64,000 nt of DNA from CAWKPF01 sp963851415 (GTDB taxonomy: Bacteria > Acidobacteriota > Thermoanaerobaculia > Multivoradales > Multivoraceae). The notes below the pieces were generated by a model, which had not been told where the DNA came from, did no database searches, and saw only the letters and a list, made by a program, of their open reading frames with translations. Positions 25,611-35,198 of the stretch are shown in pieces. The stretch's first letter is position 1. Every line of letters starts with the position of its first letter. Where the stretch lies: positions 1,302,001 through 1,366,000 of the forward strand of contig CAWKPF010000003.1 in the NCBI GenBank assembly GCA_963851415.1. The letters run 5' to 3'. The translations under genes and the position numbers were made by a program.

Positions 25611-26296
25611 TCGGGCTCGGCAACGAGCTGGTAGCCGGTCCCGCGCACCGTCTGAATAGGGGAGCGGCCATCGGCGAGCTCGCCCAGCTTGGCGCGCAGA
25701 CGACTCAGGTGCACGTCGATGCTGCGGTCGTAGCGAGTCAGCTTGCGCCCCATCGCCCGCTGCGACAGCTCCTCCTTCGAGACGACTCTTCCGACCTGGC
25801 GGACGAGCTCCTCGAGCAGGTTGAATTCGGTGCTGGTCAGCTCGAGCGGTCTTCCTCTCCAGGTTGCCCTTCGCGTGGAAGGTTCGACGAGCAACGAGCC
25901 GCTGCTCAAGGCCCCGACATCGGCCCGGTCGCTGGAGCTCGCCCGGCGCAGAATGGCGCGCAGCCGGGCAACCAGCTCGCGGGGAGTGCAGGGTTTGGTG
26001 ACGTAGTCGTCGGCACCCAGCTCGAGCCCGACGATGCGATCGATGTCGTCACCGCGAGCCGTCAGCATGAGGATGGGTACGTTGCTCGAGTTCCGAATCC
26101 GGCGCAGCGTTTCCACTCCCCCTATTCCGGGCATCATGACGTCGAGCACGACGATGTCCGGGGTCGCCCCACCCATCGTCTCGATCCCGCTCTCGCCGTC
26201 GTAGGCCAGCGTCACCTCGAAGCCCTCGGACTCGAGGACATCCTGGTGCATGGCACAGAGGTCGATGTCGTCGTCGATGAGAAGTACGCGCGCCAT
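25607..26296 (-). CDS. OmpR/CpxR-family response regulator
   Basis: A 229-aa regulator. The receiver domain has the acidic pair IDDDID, phosphoacceptor Asp52 in VVLDVMMPG, the Thr switch (MLTARG) and Lys in YVTKP. The C-terminal winged helix carries the OmpR-type text (ELTSTEFNLLEELVRQ, RSIDVHLSRLRAKL, TVRGTGYQLV). First gene of the operon with the sensor kinase. The intergenic region to 26520 is shared with the divergent secreted-protein gene, which is a plausible target. Confidence 0.93.
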   Translation of the reverse strand: MARVLLIDDDIDLCAMHQDVLESEGFEVTLAYDGESGIETMGGATPDIVVLDVMMPGIGGVETLRRIRNSSNVPILMLTARGDDIDRIVGLELGADDYVTKPCTPRELVARLRAILRRASSSDRADVGALSSGSLLVEPSTRRATWRGRPLELTSTEFNLLEELVRQVGRVVSKEELSQRAMGRKLTRYDRSIDVHLSRLRAKLGELADGRSPIQTVRGTGYQLVAEPE

Positions 26297-26519
26297 GGGT
26301 ATCAGGTTAGACCGTTTCTTCGTCGGGCGAAACGACGTTTACGCTCGACAGCAGGACTTAACCAACCTTTACACGGCGCAACCCCACCTTGCGCCCGCCC
26401 GGCCTACTGTCTTACACATGCTCGATCAGGAGAAGCCCCCAATGCTCGAACCGATGTTCGATCCCGGAAAAGGGCGACCTGCCGGTCGGCCGAGAACGCG
26501 AGAGAGGAGTGCCACCGTG

Positions 26520-27425
26520 ATGAGATGGAAAGCAAGAGCGCTTGGCGCAGTTCTGAGCAGCGTCGTGGTGTCGATCGGGGTTGCCCACGCTCAGCTCCAG
26601 TCCGCTCGAGAAGGTCCGAGCTTCGGGCAGATCAATCCAGCCCAGATGGCGCGGATGATGAGCCCGGCTGAAGACGGGCCCTTTTACATGATCAACCTGA
26701 TCCAGTACCGGGAGAAGGCACTCTATCCCGACGGACGCGAGACCGACCTCACGGGTCAGGAAGCCAACAATCTCTACAGCCCGATCGACATCCTGCAGGA
26801 AATCGGTGCCGAGATCGTGTTCATGGCACAGGTCGAGAAGATGAGGCTGGGCGACGGCACGAAGTGGGACCAGGTGGCCATTGTTCGCTACCCGAGTCGA
26901 CGGGCCTTCGTGAAGATGACGCAGCAGTCGGACTTTCGGGCGCGATCGATTCATAAGGACGCTGGCGTCGGCAAGACGATCGTCATGGTGTCGCATCTGG
27001 TCGATTCCCAGTCGCGCGAAGGCTCGAGGCCGGTGAAGCCGGCTCACCCGGCGACCGCCGACGAACGACCGGTCGAGATGGTGCACGTTCTGCGCTATCG
27101 CGACACCGCTCAATACGAGGAAGGCTCCAAAGCGCCGACGATCTCCGGTCGCGAGGCGATGGAGAAGTACGAAGCTGCAGCAACTGCGGACACGGCGCCC
27201 ATGGGCGTCTACCCCACGGCGCGCTTCGAGATCGAGGGGGTCTTCATTGGTGACGGTCGGCCGTGGGACGAGGTTCGGATCAACCACTTTCAGAGCCATG
27301 CCACTCTGAAGAGACACCTGGCCAGCAAGTCGCGGGCGGCGGCCGAGCATCATCAGGCAGCCGCCATCGAGGACAGCTACTCGATGCAGACGCGGCCGAT
27401 CTTCAACCGGCTTGAACGCCCGTAG
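26520..27425 (+). CDS. Secreted protein with two DUF1330/EthD-like domains
   Basis: A 301-aa protein with a signal peptide (LGAVLSSVVVSIGVAHA). Two similar segments follow, each with a ferredoxin-like alpha/beta pattern: PFYMINLIQYREKALYPDG ... WDQVAIVRYPSRRAFVKM and VEMVHVLRYRDTAQYEEGSK ... WDEVRINHFQSHATLKRHLA. This is the signature of DUF1330-type dimeric barrels, here fused in tandem so one chain could form a whole barrel. RBS GAGAGGAG lies upstream of 26520. It is divergent from the two-component operon and followed 27 bases later by the dehalogenase-like gene, so the two may share a transcript. Activity unknown. Confidence 0.75.
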   Translation: MRWKARALGAVLSSVVVSIGVAHAQLQSAREGPSFGQINPAQMARMMSPAEDGPFYMINLIQYREKALYPDGRETDLTGQEANNLYSPIDILQEIGAEIVFMAQVEKMRLGDGTKWDQVAIVRYPSRRAFVKMTQQSDFRARSIHKDAGVGKTIVMVSHLVDSQSREGSRPVKPAHPATADERPVEMVHVLRYRDTAQYEEGSKAPTISGREAMEKYEAAATADTAPMGVYPTARFEIEGVFIGDGRPWDEVRINHFQSHATLKRHLASKSRAAAEHHQAAAIEDSYSMQTRPIFNRLERP

Positions 27426-27452
27426 CGTGTCGCCGCCCGAAGGAAACAGGAC

Positions 27453-29318
27453 ATGACTAGAACAGCACTTTCTTTGTGGCTTCTGATTTCGCTCGCGAAC
27501 GCAGGATCGAGTGAGGGCAGAGCTTCTTCGCCGGGGTGGGGGAGCCCGGCTCGTCCGGAGCCCGGAACAGAACGCCGCGTGGGATTCGAGATCCTCGAGA
27601 TCCAGTCGCCGACTTCGATTCGCGCTTGGATCAGCACTGACATCACCCGGGAAGAGTTCGACGCGCTCGAACTGCCTCCTCGATGGCGCAAGAACCAGCC
27701 GCGCGAGGGTGGCCATCACGTGAAGGGCCCGGACTCGGGTCGTTTCCTGCGCTCACCGGATGCAGACGGAGATGGAGAGTTCCTCGACCAGGAGCTTTTC
27801 GGCTTCACCTGGCGCCACTCGGCGACCGTCGTGCAAACGGGGACTCCGCTGGACGAGGGCGGCCTGCTCATGGCCGCGACGGTCAAGAAGTTCCATGAGC
27901 TGACCTTCGATGCTGGCAGCACCCTCGTCCTCCTCGTTTCCCCTGAGGATGAGGTCTACTTCCGTATCGGCCGAGATGCCGATCGCAGCAGCGATGAGCC
28001 CACGATTCCCCGCCAGTGGCGGTTGGTCGAGTACACGGCGCCTGAAGAGCTGGTATTCCAGCTGTTCGATCGGAACCTCGTGATCCGGACCGACAATCAG
28101 GACTCGTTTCAGGGGCCGATCGAGATCGCCGGATTCTCTTCGGAGAACGGCTTGCACGTTGCCGAGACGGAGAGTGGATCTGGGAGCTCGGCGTGTCTCA
28201 CTCCTGCTTCGGCGTCGTTCGTTCGTCCCTTCAGCGTGGACGCCGAGGAGTACCCGTTTCGCTCGTGCGCCTTTGAGACCTCCGTCGGTTTGATCCACTA
28301 CTTCGACGAAGGCCCCCGCGACTCCGACGAGACGATCGTCTTCGTGCACGGGAATCCCACCTGGTCGTTCTTGTACAGGAACATCGCGAAGGCGATGATC
28401 GCCGATGGCCACCGGGTCGTCGCTCTCGACCACATCGGTATGGGAATGAGCGACGTTCCGTCGACGTCCGACTTCGACTACCGGCCCCGGTCGCATGCGG
28501 ACCATCTGGAACAGCTGGTCCTGGCCCTGGATCTGAACAACGTCACGCTGGTGCTCCAGGACTGGGGTGGTCCGATCGGGCTCGGGATGGCGACGCAGCA
28601 GCCCGAACGGGTCTCCCGCATGCTGATCATGAACACCTGGGCGTGGTCGATCGACGCGGACGAGCCTGGACTGTTCCACGCTCTCGCCTCGTGGAGCTCC
28701 CAGGTCAAGAGACTCAAACGGGCCAATCCCACGTTCTTCTGCGACATGGCCCTCCCGGGCCAGTCCACACTGAACGCCCGTGAGGCGGATCCGACCCGGG
28801 GCGTTCTGTTCCAGGCGGTCCGGTCCGCCTACGTCTCTCCCGCGATCGACACTGCGACGGGATCGTTCCGACATGCCGAGCCGTGCGCTCCCATGCAGAT
28901 CTTCGCAGAGTCCATCAGCGATGACGACGCCTACCAGGGGGAGGTGGAGGAGCGGATCTCGAGGCTCCGCGGCAAGCCCTACTCTCTGCTCTTCGGACTG
29001 AGCGACATCCTGTTCGGTGCACTCCGATGCGATCTGGGGCGCAGCCCGTCCTGCCCTGGTATGAGCTCCTGCACCTGCGATGCCGAGCTCTTGCCGGCGC
29101 GTGTCCCAGCGGTCTGTAGAGACGGCGTCCGCCAGTTCAACGTCTGCAAGGAATCCGACGGGTCTGTCATCGAGCCCTATGCCGATCGTTTCGTCGAGCT
29201 TCTCGGCACGGAAGCCCTCGTGCGTCGAGACGTCGAGCCGGATTCGGATCACATGATCCAGGAGTGGGCGCCCGAGCGCGTGATCCAGGCGTTACGTGAG
29301 CTTCTGGCGGCAGATTGA
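27453..29318 (+). CDS. Exported haloalkane-dehalogenase-like alpha/beta hydrolase with large N-terminal extension
   Basis: A 621-aa protein. After a signal peptide (TALSLWLLISLANAGS) there is a ~250-aa N-terminal region I do not recognise. From about residue 280 it is an alpha/beta hydrolase of the haloalkane dehalogenase group: oxyanion/halide motif HGNPTWSFLYR (His299), nucleophile elbow LQDWGGPIG with Asp370 followed by the halide-binding Trp, and catalytic His600 in DSDHMIQE. An Asp nucleophile instead of Ser marks dehalogenases or close kin. A Cys-rich insert (SCPGMSSCTCDAEL, VCRDGVRQFNVC) before the His is unusual and could be disulphide-bonded outside the cytoplasm. Known dehalogenases are ~300 aa, so this fusion is odd. 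Substrate unknown. Confidence 0.85.
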   Translation: MTRTALSLWLLISLANAGSSEGRASSPGWGSPARPEPGTERRVGFEILEIQSPTSIRAWISTDITREEFDALELPPRWRKNQPREGGHHVKGPDSGRFLRSPDADGDGEFLDQELFGFTWRHSATVVQTGTPLDEGGLLMAATVKKFHELTFDAGSTLVLLVSPEDEVYFRIGRDADRSSDEPTIPRQWRLVEYTAPEELVFQLFDRNLVIRTDNQDSFQGPIEIAGFSSENGLHVAETESGSGSSACLTPASASFVRPFSVDAEEYPFRSCAFETSVGLIHYFDEGPRDSDETIVFVHGNPTWSFLYRNIAKAMIADGHRVVALDHIGMGMSDVPSTSDFDYRPRSHADHLEQLVLALDLNNVTLVLQDWGGPIGLGMATQQPERVSRMLIMNTWAWSIDADEPGLFHALASWSSQVKRLKRANPTFFCDMALPGQSTLNAREADPTRGVLFQAVRSAYVSPAIDTATGSFRHAEPCAPMQIFAESISDDDAYQGEVEERISRLRGKPYSLLFGLSDILFGALRCDLGRSPSCPGMSSCTCDAELLPARVPAVCRDGVRQFNVCKESDGSVIEPYADRFVELLGTEALVRRDVEPDSDHMIQEWAPERVIQALRELLAAD

Positions 29319-29423
29319 ATACGGCTTGCGGGCAGTTCGGCTAGCCAAGCTGAACCGCACAAACCTCGAACAACTCAGACCAGGTTGGCCTTCCGAGGCC
29401 GATCACAACCCAGGGGAACCACC

Positions 29424-29786
29424 ATGTCAAAGACTGTCCTGCAGATTCTCGTTCTTCTCGCCTGCGCCGCCCCGGCCATTGCCGCTGACGGGTTCTTCGG
29501 CAAGTGGGAGGCAACGCTCGAGACGCCCCGCGGCACCAACGACATCACCATCGAACTGTCGGGCTCGACGGAGGCTCCGAGCGGCACGTTCACGGGCCCT
29601 CAAGGGTCGAGCGAGCTCGAAGAGGTGAAGATCGAGAACGATGTCCTCACGTTCGTTCGCAACGTCGAATTCCGGGGGAATGCCGTTCGTCTCGACTACG
29701 AATGTCGGGTCGAGGGCGACGCCCTGCACGTCACGATGAAGACTCCACGCGGCGAGCGCGAGTTCACGGCGAAGCGCGCGAAGTAG
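29424..29786 (+). CDS. Small secreted beta-barrel-like protein
   Basis: A 120-aa protein with a signal peptide (VLQILVLLACAAPAIAADG) and a beta-rich body (FFGKWEATLETPRGTNDITI, GTFTGPQGSSELEEVKIEND, GDALHVTMKTPRGEREFTA). Similar short proteins with the G-x-W-E...TPRG pattern are widespread in Acidobacteriota and look lipocalin-like, but have no established role. Start 29424 is the only ATG giving a signal peptide. It lies between the dehalogenase-like gene and the RND operon. Confidence 0.7.
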   Translation: MSKTVLQILVLLACAAPAIAADGFFGKWEATLETPRGTNDITIELSGSTEAPSGTFTGPQGSSELEEVKIENDVLTFVRNVEFRGNAVRLDYECRVEGDALHVTMKTPRGEREFTAKRAK

Positions 29787-29985
29787 AGATGGTTCAGCTC
29801 TCCAACGATCGCGACACTGCTTCGCACGGGCACTTCGTGGTAGCTGAAAGTGACCTCCCCATGGACCCCTCCTCTGAGCATTCCAAGTTGCCCAAGCTCG
29901 AGCTCCTTCGCCCCAACTCTCACCTTTCTCTCGCCCGACTCCGGGTTCCTCCGGGTTCCGGTGCCCCTCTCGAGTCGATCCAGCC

Positions 29986-31143
29986 ATGCGATTGAAGACC
30001 TTTCTCCCGATCGTTGTCATCGTTGCCGCCGTCTCCGGAGCTTTCCTGCTGGTGGCGACCCGCAAGACCGTCGAACCCCAGCCCGTCGAGCGACGCCTGC
30101 AGGCGGTCGCCGTCGCCACCGTGCAGCCGGAAACGATCCAGCTCGAGGTGGCCTCGCAGGGAACCGTCGCTCCGCGAACCGAAAGCCAACTCATCCCCGA
30201 GGTCTCGGGGCCGGTGGTCTGGATGTCGCCATCGCTCGTCACCGGCGGCTACTTCGAACAGGGCGACGTCCTGGCCCGCGTGGACCCGGCTCGCTACCAG
30301 ACCGCGCTCGAGCGCGCGATCGCCAACGTCGAGCGCGCGCGCGGCGAGTTCGAGTACGCCCACGCAACCCTCGAACGCCAGCGCCAACTCGCCGAGGAAG
30401 AGATCGTCAGCCCATTGCGCTTCGAGGAGGCGCAGCGTGGCGAGACGACGGCGCGTGCCAACCTCGCCGACGCCGAAGCCGCCCTGGGGGACGCGCGGCG
30501 CGATCTCGAACGGACAGAGATCCGAGCGCCCTTCGAAGGTCGCGTGCGCGACGAGCAGGTCGATCTCGGCCAGTACGTGAATCGCGGCACCCCCTTCGCG
30601 ACCCTCTACGCTACCGACTACCTGGAGGTCCGCCTACCGGTCGCCGACGACCAACTCGCCTTCTTCGAAAACGCGGTCTGGGAGCGAGACGCCGGGGGCC
30701 CGAATCCGCGCGTGCGGCTCTACACCCGCTTTGCCGGCGCCGACCACGACTGGTGGGGTGAGATCGTCCGCACCGAGGGCGAGATCGACCCGCTGAGCCG
30801 CATGGTCCACGTGATCGCTCGGGTGCGCAATCCGATCGGCGAGGATGGCACTCCGCTGCCGGTCGGTCTCTTCGTGCAGGCGTCGATCGAGGCGCGGCTC
30901 GAAGAGAGCGTCTTCGTCCTGCCGCGCGCTGCCCTCTACGACGCGACGCGCGTCGTGGTGGTCGACGACGAGGACCGATTGCGACTGCGGGTGGTCACGA
31001 TCGTCCGGCTCGACCGCGACACGGTGATCGTCGGCGACGGCCTGGTCGGCGGCGAGCGCGTCGCCGCGGCCGCCCCGGCCGAGATCGTCGAAGGCTCGCA
31101 GGTGCGCCCCTTCGTGCGCGGCTCCCGAGGGGTCGACTCGTGA
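29986..31143 (+). CDS. RND efflux membrane-fusion (periplasmic adaptor) protein
   Basis: A 385-aa adaptor of the AcrA/HlyD type. N-terminal membrane anchor (FLPIVVIVAAVSGAFLLVA), first lipoyl half (ASQGTVAPRTESQLIPEVSG), alpha-hairpin of about 80 residues (ALERAIANVERARGEFEYAH ... LADAEAALGDARRDLERTEI), second lipoyl half (APFEGRVRDEQVDLGQYV) and beta-barrel plus membrane-proximal domains. The stop overlaps the start of the RND pump gene. No outer-membrane channel gene is adjacent; the TolC-like gene at 49.9 kb belongs to another operon but could be shared. Confidence 0.92.
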   Translation: MRLKTFLPIVVIVAAVSGAFLLVATRKTVEPQPVERRLQAVAVATVQPETIQLEVASQGTVAPRTESQLIPEVSGPVVWMSPSLVTGGYFEQGDVLARVDPARYQTALERAIANVERARGEFEYAHATLERQRQLAEEEIVSPLRFEEAQRGETTARANLADAEAALGDARRDLERTEIRAPFEGRVRDEQVDLGQYVNRGTPFATLYATDYLEVRLPVADDQLAFFENAVWERDAGGPNPRVRLYTRFAGADHDWWGEIVRTEGEIDPLSRMVHVIARVRNPIGEDGTPLPVGLFVQASIEARLEESVFVLPRAALYDATRVVVVDDEDRLRLRVVTIVRLDRDTVIVGDGLVGGERVAAAAPAEIVEGSQVRPFVRGSRGVDS

Positions 31144-34100
31144 GACGGCTGATCGCCTGGTTCGTGGAAAACCCGGTGGCGGCCAATCTGCTCATGGCCG
31201 CGCTCCTCGTGGGAGGTTTGCTTCTGCTGCCGAACATCCGGCAAGAGGAGTTCCCGAACCTCGAGGTCCCGGCGGTCAACGTCACCGTACCCTACCTCGG
31301 CGCCGCTCCCGAGGAGGTCGAAGAGGGCGTCTGCCTGAGGATCGAGGAGGCCCTCGACGGCATGCCCGGCATCGACCGCATGAACACCACCGCCGGCGAA
31401 GGCTCGTGCACGATGGGGCTGCAACTGCTCACCGACACAGACACGGCATGGGCGCTGGGCGAGATCGAGAGCCGTGTCGGGGCGATCGTCTCCTTCCCGG
31501 CCGAGACCGAGAAGCCGACAGTCTCACTGATCACGATTCGCCAGGATGTCCTGACCATCGCGGTCGCCGGCGACGCCCCCGAGCGCACCTTGAAGGAGAT
31601 CGCCATCGGGTTGCGCGACCAGCTGGTGGAGCTGCCGGGTGTGTCACAGGTCGCGGTCGAGTTCGCTCGGCCCTACGAGATCTCCATCGAGATCTCCGAG
31701 ACCCAGCTGCGCCGTCACGGACTCACCCTGCAGCGTGTGGCTCGAGCCGTGCGCGAGTCATCGCTCGACATGCCGGGCGGCACGCTCAAGACCACTCACG
31801 GCGAGATCCTGCTGCGATCCAAGGGGCAAGCGTATCGCGGCGCTGAGTTCGAGCGCATCGTGGTCCTGACGCGGCCGGACGGAACCACTTTGACGGTCGG
31901 CGAGCTCGGCACGGTAGTCGACGGATTCGCCGACGGCGAGCTCGAGGCGTCCTTCGACGGCAAGTCCGCCGTCATGCTGCGCGTCTCCCAGGTGGGTAGT
32001 GAAGACATCCTGGCGATCGCTCGCGAGGTCAAGGCGTTCGTCGACTCAGCCCGTCACCAGGTGCCCGAGGGTATCGAGCTGACGGTCTGGGGAGACCGCT
32101 CGAACGACCTCCGCTACCGCCTCGACACCGTCCTGCAGAGCGCCGTCAGCGGCCTGCTCCTGGTCCTCCTGGTCCTCACGTTGTTCCTGCAGTTCCGTCT
32201 CGCACTCTGGGTCGCTGTCGGCATCCCGGTTGCCATTCTCGGCACCCTGATGTTCTTCCCGGCCCTCGACGTGACGGTGAACTCGCTGTCCCTGATCGGC
32301 TTCGCGCTGGTTCTCGGCATCCTGGTCGACGACGCCATCGTCATCGCCGAGCGGGTCCACGCCCATCAGTCCGAGGGTGAGGATCCAAAGGAGGCGGCGA
32401 TCACCGGCGCCCAGGAAGTCGCCATCCCGGTGATCTTCGGCGTCCTGACGACGATCGCCGCCTTCATGCCCCTGGTCTTCATCCCGGGACCGATGGGCAA
32501 TTTCTTCGCGTCACTCGGCTTCACCGTGATCATCGCGCTCGTGTTCTCGATCATCGAGTCCCAGCTCATCCTCCCCTCCCACCTCTCGCATTTGAAGAAG
32601 CGATCGCCGAAGGAGGGGCGCTCACGATCCGGCCCACGTATCCTCAGTTGGACCTCGAACGGCCTCCAAAAGCTCGCCAACTCGGTCTACAAGCCGTCCC
32701 TCGAGCGCCTCCTCGAGTATCGCTACACCGTCATCGCGGTGGCCGTCGGCACGCTGATCCTGGCTGGCGGACTGGTGGCAAGCGGCCGCATCGTGTTTCA
32801 GTTCTTCCCGTCGATCGACAGCGATCAGGTCAGCGCCACCCTGACCATGCCCTTCGGCACGCCGCTCGATGCGACGGCCGACGTCCTCGACCGGATGAAC
32901 TCCGCTGCCGGCGTGCTTCGCCAGGAGATCGAGGACGATCATGGCGAGCAGGCCGTCATCAAGACGACCCAGACCGTGCTCGGACTGCACATGGAGGCCG
33001 GCGGCCCCGCGCCCAACGTCTCGCGTCCGGGCCAGTCCCACCTCGGACAGGTCGTCATGACGCTCGTTCCCGAGGAAGACCGCGAGGTGGCGACCGACGA
33101 CTTCATCAATCGCTGGCGAGAGCTCACCGGGCCGGTTCCCGAAGCGGTCGAGCTCAAGTTCACGTCGACCATGGTCAGCGCCGGCGACGCCATCGCCATC
33201 GGCCTGGCCGGTCGCGACATCGAAGAGCTGCGCGCCGCCGCGGCCGAGCTTCGCGAGGAGCTCGCCGGCTATGAGGGTGTCTTCGACATCTCCGACTCCT
33301 TCCGTGCCGGCAAGCGGGAGATCAAGCTCACGATCCTGCCTTCGGCCGAGGTCCTCGGCTTGACACAGGACGATCTCGCCCGCCAGGTGCGCGAGGCGTT
33401 CTACGGCGCCGAGGTGCAGCGCATCCAACGGGGCAGTGAAGAGATCAAGGTCATGGTGCGCTATCCGGAGTCCGAACGGCGCTCCGTAGGCGATCTCGAG
33501 GACCTCCGCATCCGCACTGCCGACGGCACCGAGGTGCCCTTTGCCACCGTCGCGCGCGCCGAGCTCGGCCACGGCTACGCGGCCATCCGTCGCACCGACC
33601 GTAAGCGGCGCGTGACCGTCGTCGCTGACGTGGACCGGTCGGTCACCACGCCGGAAGAAGTGCTGGCGAGCGTCACGCGACTCAAGCTACCCGGCATCCT
33701 GGAGAAGCACCCCGGCGTCGTCTACTCGCTCGAGGGCGAGCAGCGGGAGCGCGGCCGGGCGATGAGCAGCTTGGCACAGGGCTTCGCCCTCGTCTTGCTG
33801 GTGATCTACGCCCTACTGGCAATCCCTCTCAAGTCCTATGTCCAGCCACTGGTCATCATGAGCGCGATCCCCTTCGGAGCGATCGGCGCCGTCATCGGTC
33901 ACGTCGTGATGGGCTGGGACTTGATCTTCTTCTCGATCCTCGGCATCGTCGCCCTGTCGGGCGTCGTGGTCAACGACAGCCTCGTCCTGGTCGACTACGT
34001 GAACCGCAAGATCGGCGAGGGGCTGAGCATGCGCGAGGCCGTGATCACCGCCGGCACGACCCGCTTTCGCGCCGTGGCGCTGACCTCGGTCACCACCCTG

Positions 34101-34310
34101 GTCGGCCTGCTGCCGCTGATGTTCAACGACAACCCGATCGTCTTTCCGTTCGTGCCGATCGCCATCTCGCTCGGCTTCGGCATCGTCTTCGCCACCCTGA
34201 TCACGCTGGTGCTCGTCCCGTCAACGCTGTTGGTGGTCGACGACCTGCGGCAGAAGACGGTGGGCCCGCTGCAGGTCGCGGTGCGTGCGGAAGAGGCTTC
34301 GGGAGCGTAG
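31140..34310 (+). CDS. RND-family efflux transporter, inner-membrane pump
   Basis: A 1056-aa resistance-nodulation-division permease. N-terminal helix (FVENPVAANLLMAALLVGGL), two large periplasmic loops, and twelve expected membrane segments in two repeats. The proton-relay acidic pair is present in TM4 (GFALVLGILVDDAIVIAERV), and the second half has the matching GIVALSGVVVNDSLVLVDYV. Length fits AcrB-type pumps. The start GTG at 31140 overlaps the adaptor stop, so the two are translationally coupled. The first-helix motif and the short-loop type resemble HAE pumps with lipophilic substrates, but specificity cannot be read. Confidence 0.95.
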   Translation: MRRLIAWFVENPVAANLLMAALLVGGLLLLPNIRQEEFPNLEVPAVNVTVPYLGAAPEEVEEGVCLRIEEALDGMPGIDRMNTTAGEGSCTMGLQLLTDTDTAWALGEIESRVGAIVSFPAETEKPTVSLITIRQDVLTIAVAGDAPERTLKEIAIGLRDQLVELPGVSQVAVEFARPYEISIEISETQLRRHGLTLQRVARAVRESSLDMPGGTLKTTHGEILLRSKGQAYRGAEFERIVVLTRPDGTTLTVGELGTVVDGFADGELEASFDGKSAVMLRVSQVGSEDILAIAREVKAFVDSARHQVPEGIELTVWGDRSNDLRYRLDTVLQSAVSGLLLVLLVLTLFLQFRLALWVAVGIPVAILGTLMFFPALDVTVNSLSLIGFALVLGILVDDAIVIAERVHAHQSEGEDPKEAAITGAQEVAIPVIFGVLTTIAAFMPLVFIPGPMGNFFASLGFTVIIALVFSIIESQLILPSHLSHLKKRSPKEGRSRSGPRILSWTSNGLQKLANSVYKPSLERLLEYRYTVIAVAVGTLILAGGLVASGRIVFQFFPSIDSDQVSATLTMPFGTPLDATADVLDRMNSAAGVLRQEIEDDHGEQAVIKTTQTVLGLHMEAGGPAPNVSRPGQSHLGQVVMTLVPEEDREVATDDFINRWRELTGPVPEAVELKFTSTMVSAGDAIAIGLAGRDIEELRAAAAELREELAGYEGVFDISDSFRAGKREIKLTILPSAEVLGLTQDDLARQVREAFYGAEVQRIQRGSEEIKVMVRYPESERRSVGDLEDLRIRTADGTEVPFATVARAELGHGYAAIRRTDRKRRVTVVADVDRSVTTPEEVLASVTRLKLPGILEKHPGVVYSLEGEQRERGRAMSSLAQGFALVLLVIYALLAIPLKSYVQPLVIMSAIPFGAIGAVIGHVVMGWDLIFFSILGIVALSGVVVNDSLVLVDYVNRKIGEGLSMREAVITAGTTRFRAVALTSVTTLVGLLPLMFNDNPIVFPFVPIAISLGFGIVFATLITLVLVPSTLLVVDDLRQKTVGPLQVAVRAEEASGA

Positions 34311-34439
34311 ATGAGTGGTAGGCGACCAAGCGGCCTCGGAAGCCGTTGAGCAGGCGCAGGGGATCAGGGAGAGAGTGGCGTGGGTTGCATGAATAGGTGA
34401 TTGCGAGGTGGTTTTGATGCGCGACACCCGTGAGTGAAA

Positions 34440-34465
34440 AGGGCGACCCCTGAAAGGGTCGCCCT
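34440..34465. terminator. Strong hairpin between converging genes
   Basis: AGGGCGACCC-ctgaaa-GGGTCGCCCT forms a 10-bp perfect stem. On the minus strand it is followed by TTTTC; on the plus strand there is no T-run. It lies 130 bp after the RND pump stop and probably ends transcription from one or both sides. Confidence 0.55.
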
Positions 34466-34535
34466 CGATGCGTCGCGGATGCAGACATTGAAGTGCCACC
34501 GGGTTTCGAGGAAGTCTCAGACCGGCATGTCACAG

Positions 34536-34920
34536 TTAGTGAGGCGACGCCAGCCAGCGATCGACGAGCCGCTCCCAGGCGTCGGGGCGACCGTCGCGCA
34601 GGAAGGCCTCTACCTCGTCGGGCGACGGCGGCAGTCCGCGCAGCGCAAAGGACAGGCGGCGCACGAGGATCTCGGGCTCGGCGACCGGCGCCGGCTCGAG
34701 TCCGGCTTCCTCGAGCTCAGACCGGATGAAGGCGTCGATGGCGGCGCTGTCGTTCGCAGGCTCCGCACCGGGCACCTGGGGTGCTGTGAGCGGCTGCCAG
34801 GCCCAGTGCTCGGCGCGTCTCGCCGCGAGGTCGAAGACCTCCGCCTCGACGTTCGCCGCCGGGGGCGGCTCGTCGGGCCAGGGCGCTCCGCGCCGGACCC
34901 ACTCCTGCAACGTCGCCAGA
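34536..34920 (-). pseudogene. DUF1549/planctomycete-cytochrome-type gene fragment
   Basis: The minus strand encodes LQEWVRRGAPWPDEPP, then HWAWQPLTAPQVPG, IDAFIRSELEEAGLEPAPVA and RRLSFALRGLPPSPDEVEAF, ending LVDRWLASPH followed by TAA. This matches the start of DUF1549 proteins (PSCyt family: 'HWAFQPL...VP', 'IDxFIxxxLE..GLxPA', 'RRLxxDLxGLPPTPxE', 'LLASPHYGE'). The intact family is several hundred residues longer, and the 5' part with the cytochrome domain is also lost, so it is a fragment cut at both ends. Confidence 0.75.
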
Positions 34921-34924
34921 GCGA

Positions 34925-34974
34925 AGACGCCCTCGAGGAATGGTGTCACGACCAACAGGACTGCGCTCACGGAC
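34925..34974. repeat. 50-bp repeat, second copy of 22594-22643
   Basis: About 90% identical to the copy at 22.6 kb. It separates the DUF1549 fragment from a kinase fragment, so it may mark a recombination joint. Confidence 0.6.
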
Positions 34975-35112
34975 CTGACCCAGTCGCCAACGCAGATGGC
35001 CGCAGAGACGAGGCATGGCCAGATTCTCGGGACGGCGGCGTACATGTCACCGGAGCAGGCCCAGGGAACTGCCGTCGACCATCGGACGGACAACTGGGCT
35101 TTCGGTGCCTGC
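34975..35112 (+). pseudogene. Ser/Thr protein kinase fragment (activation segment)
   Basis: Encodes LTQSPTQMAAETRHGQILGT, AAYMSPEQAQGTAVDHRTDN and WAFGAC, closely matching the activation-segment/APE region of the kinase at 14215 (EILGTAAYMSPEQAKGQTVD, DIWSFGVC). Only about 45 codons remain, with no catalytic loop. It is debris from another PD40-type kinase gene. Confidence 0.75.
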
Positions 35113-35198
35113 CGCCGTTCTCTTCTTCTGCCTTCCCCGATTCGGTCGGCTTCCTTACGGACGAGGCGGTCACCATCGTTTTCGATGAGAGCTCCCGT

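Noticed and set aside
27753..29252. 499-codon antisense frame in the dehalogenase-like gene
   Set aside because: The sense frame has the full catalytic set. The antisense text is compositionally biased.
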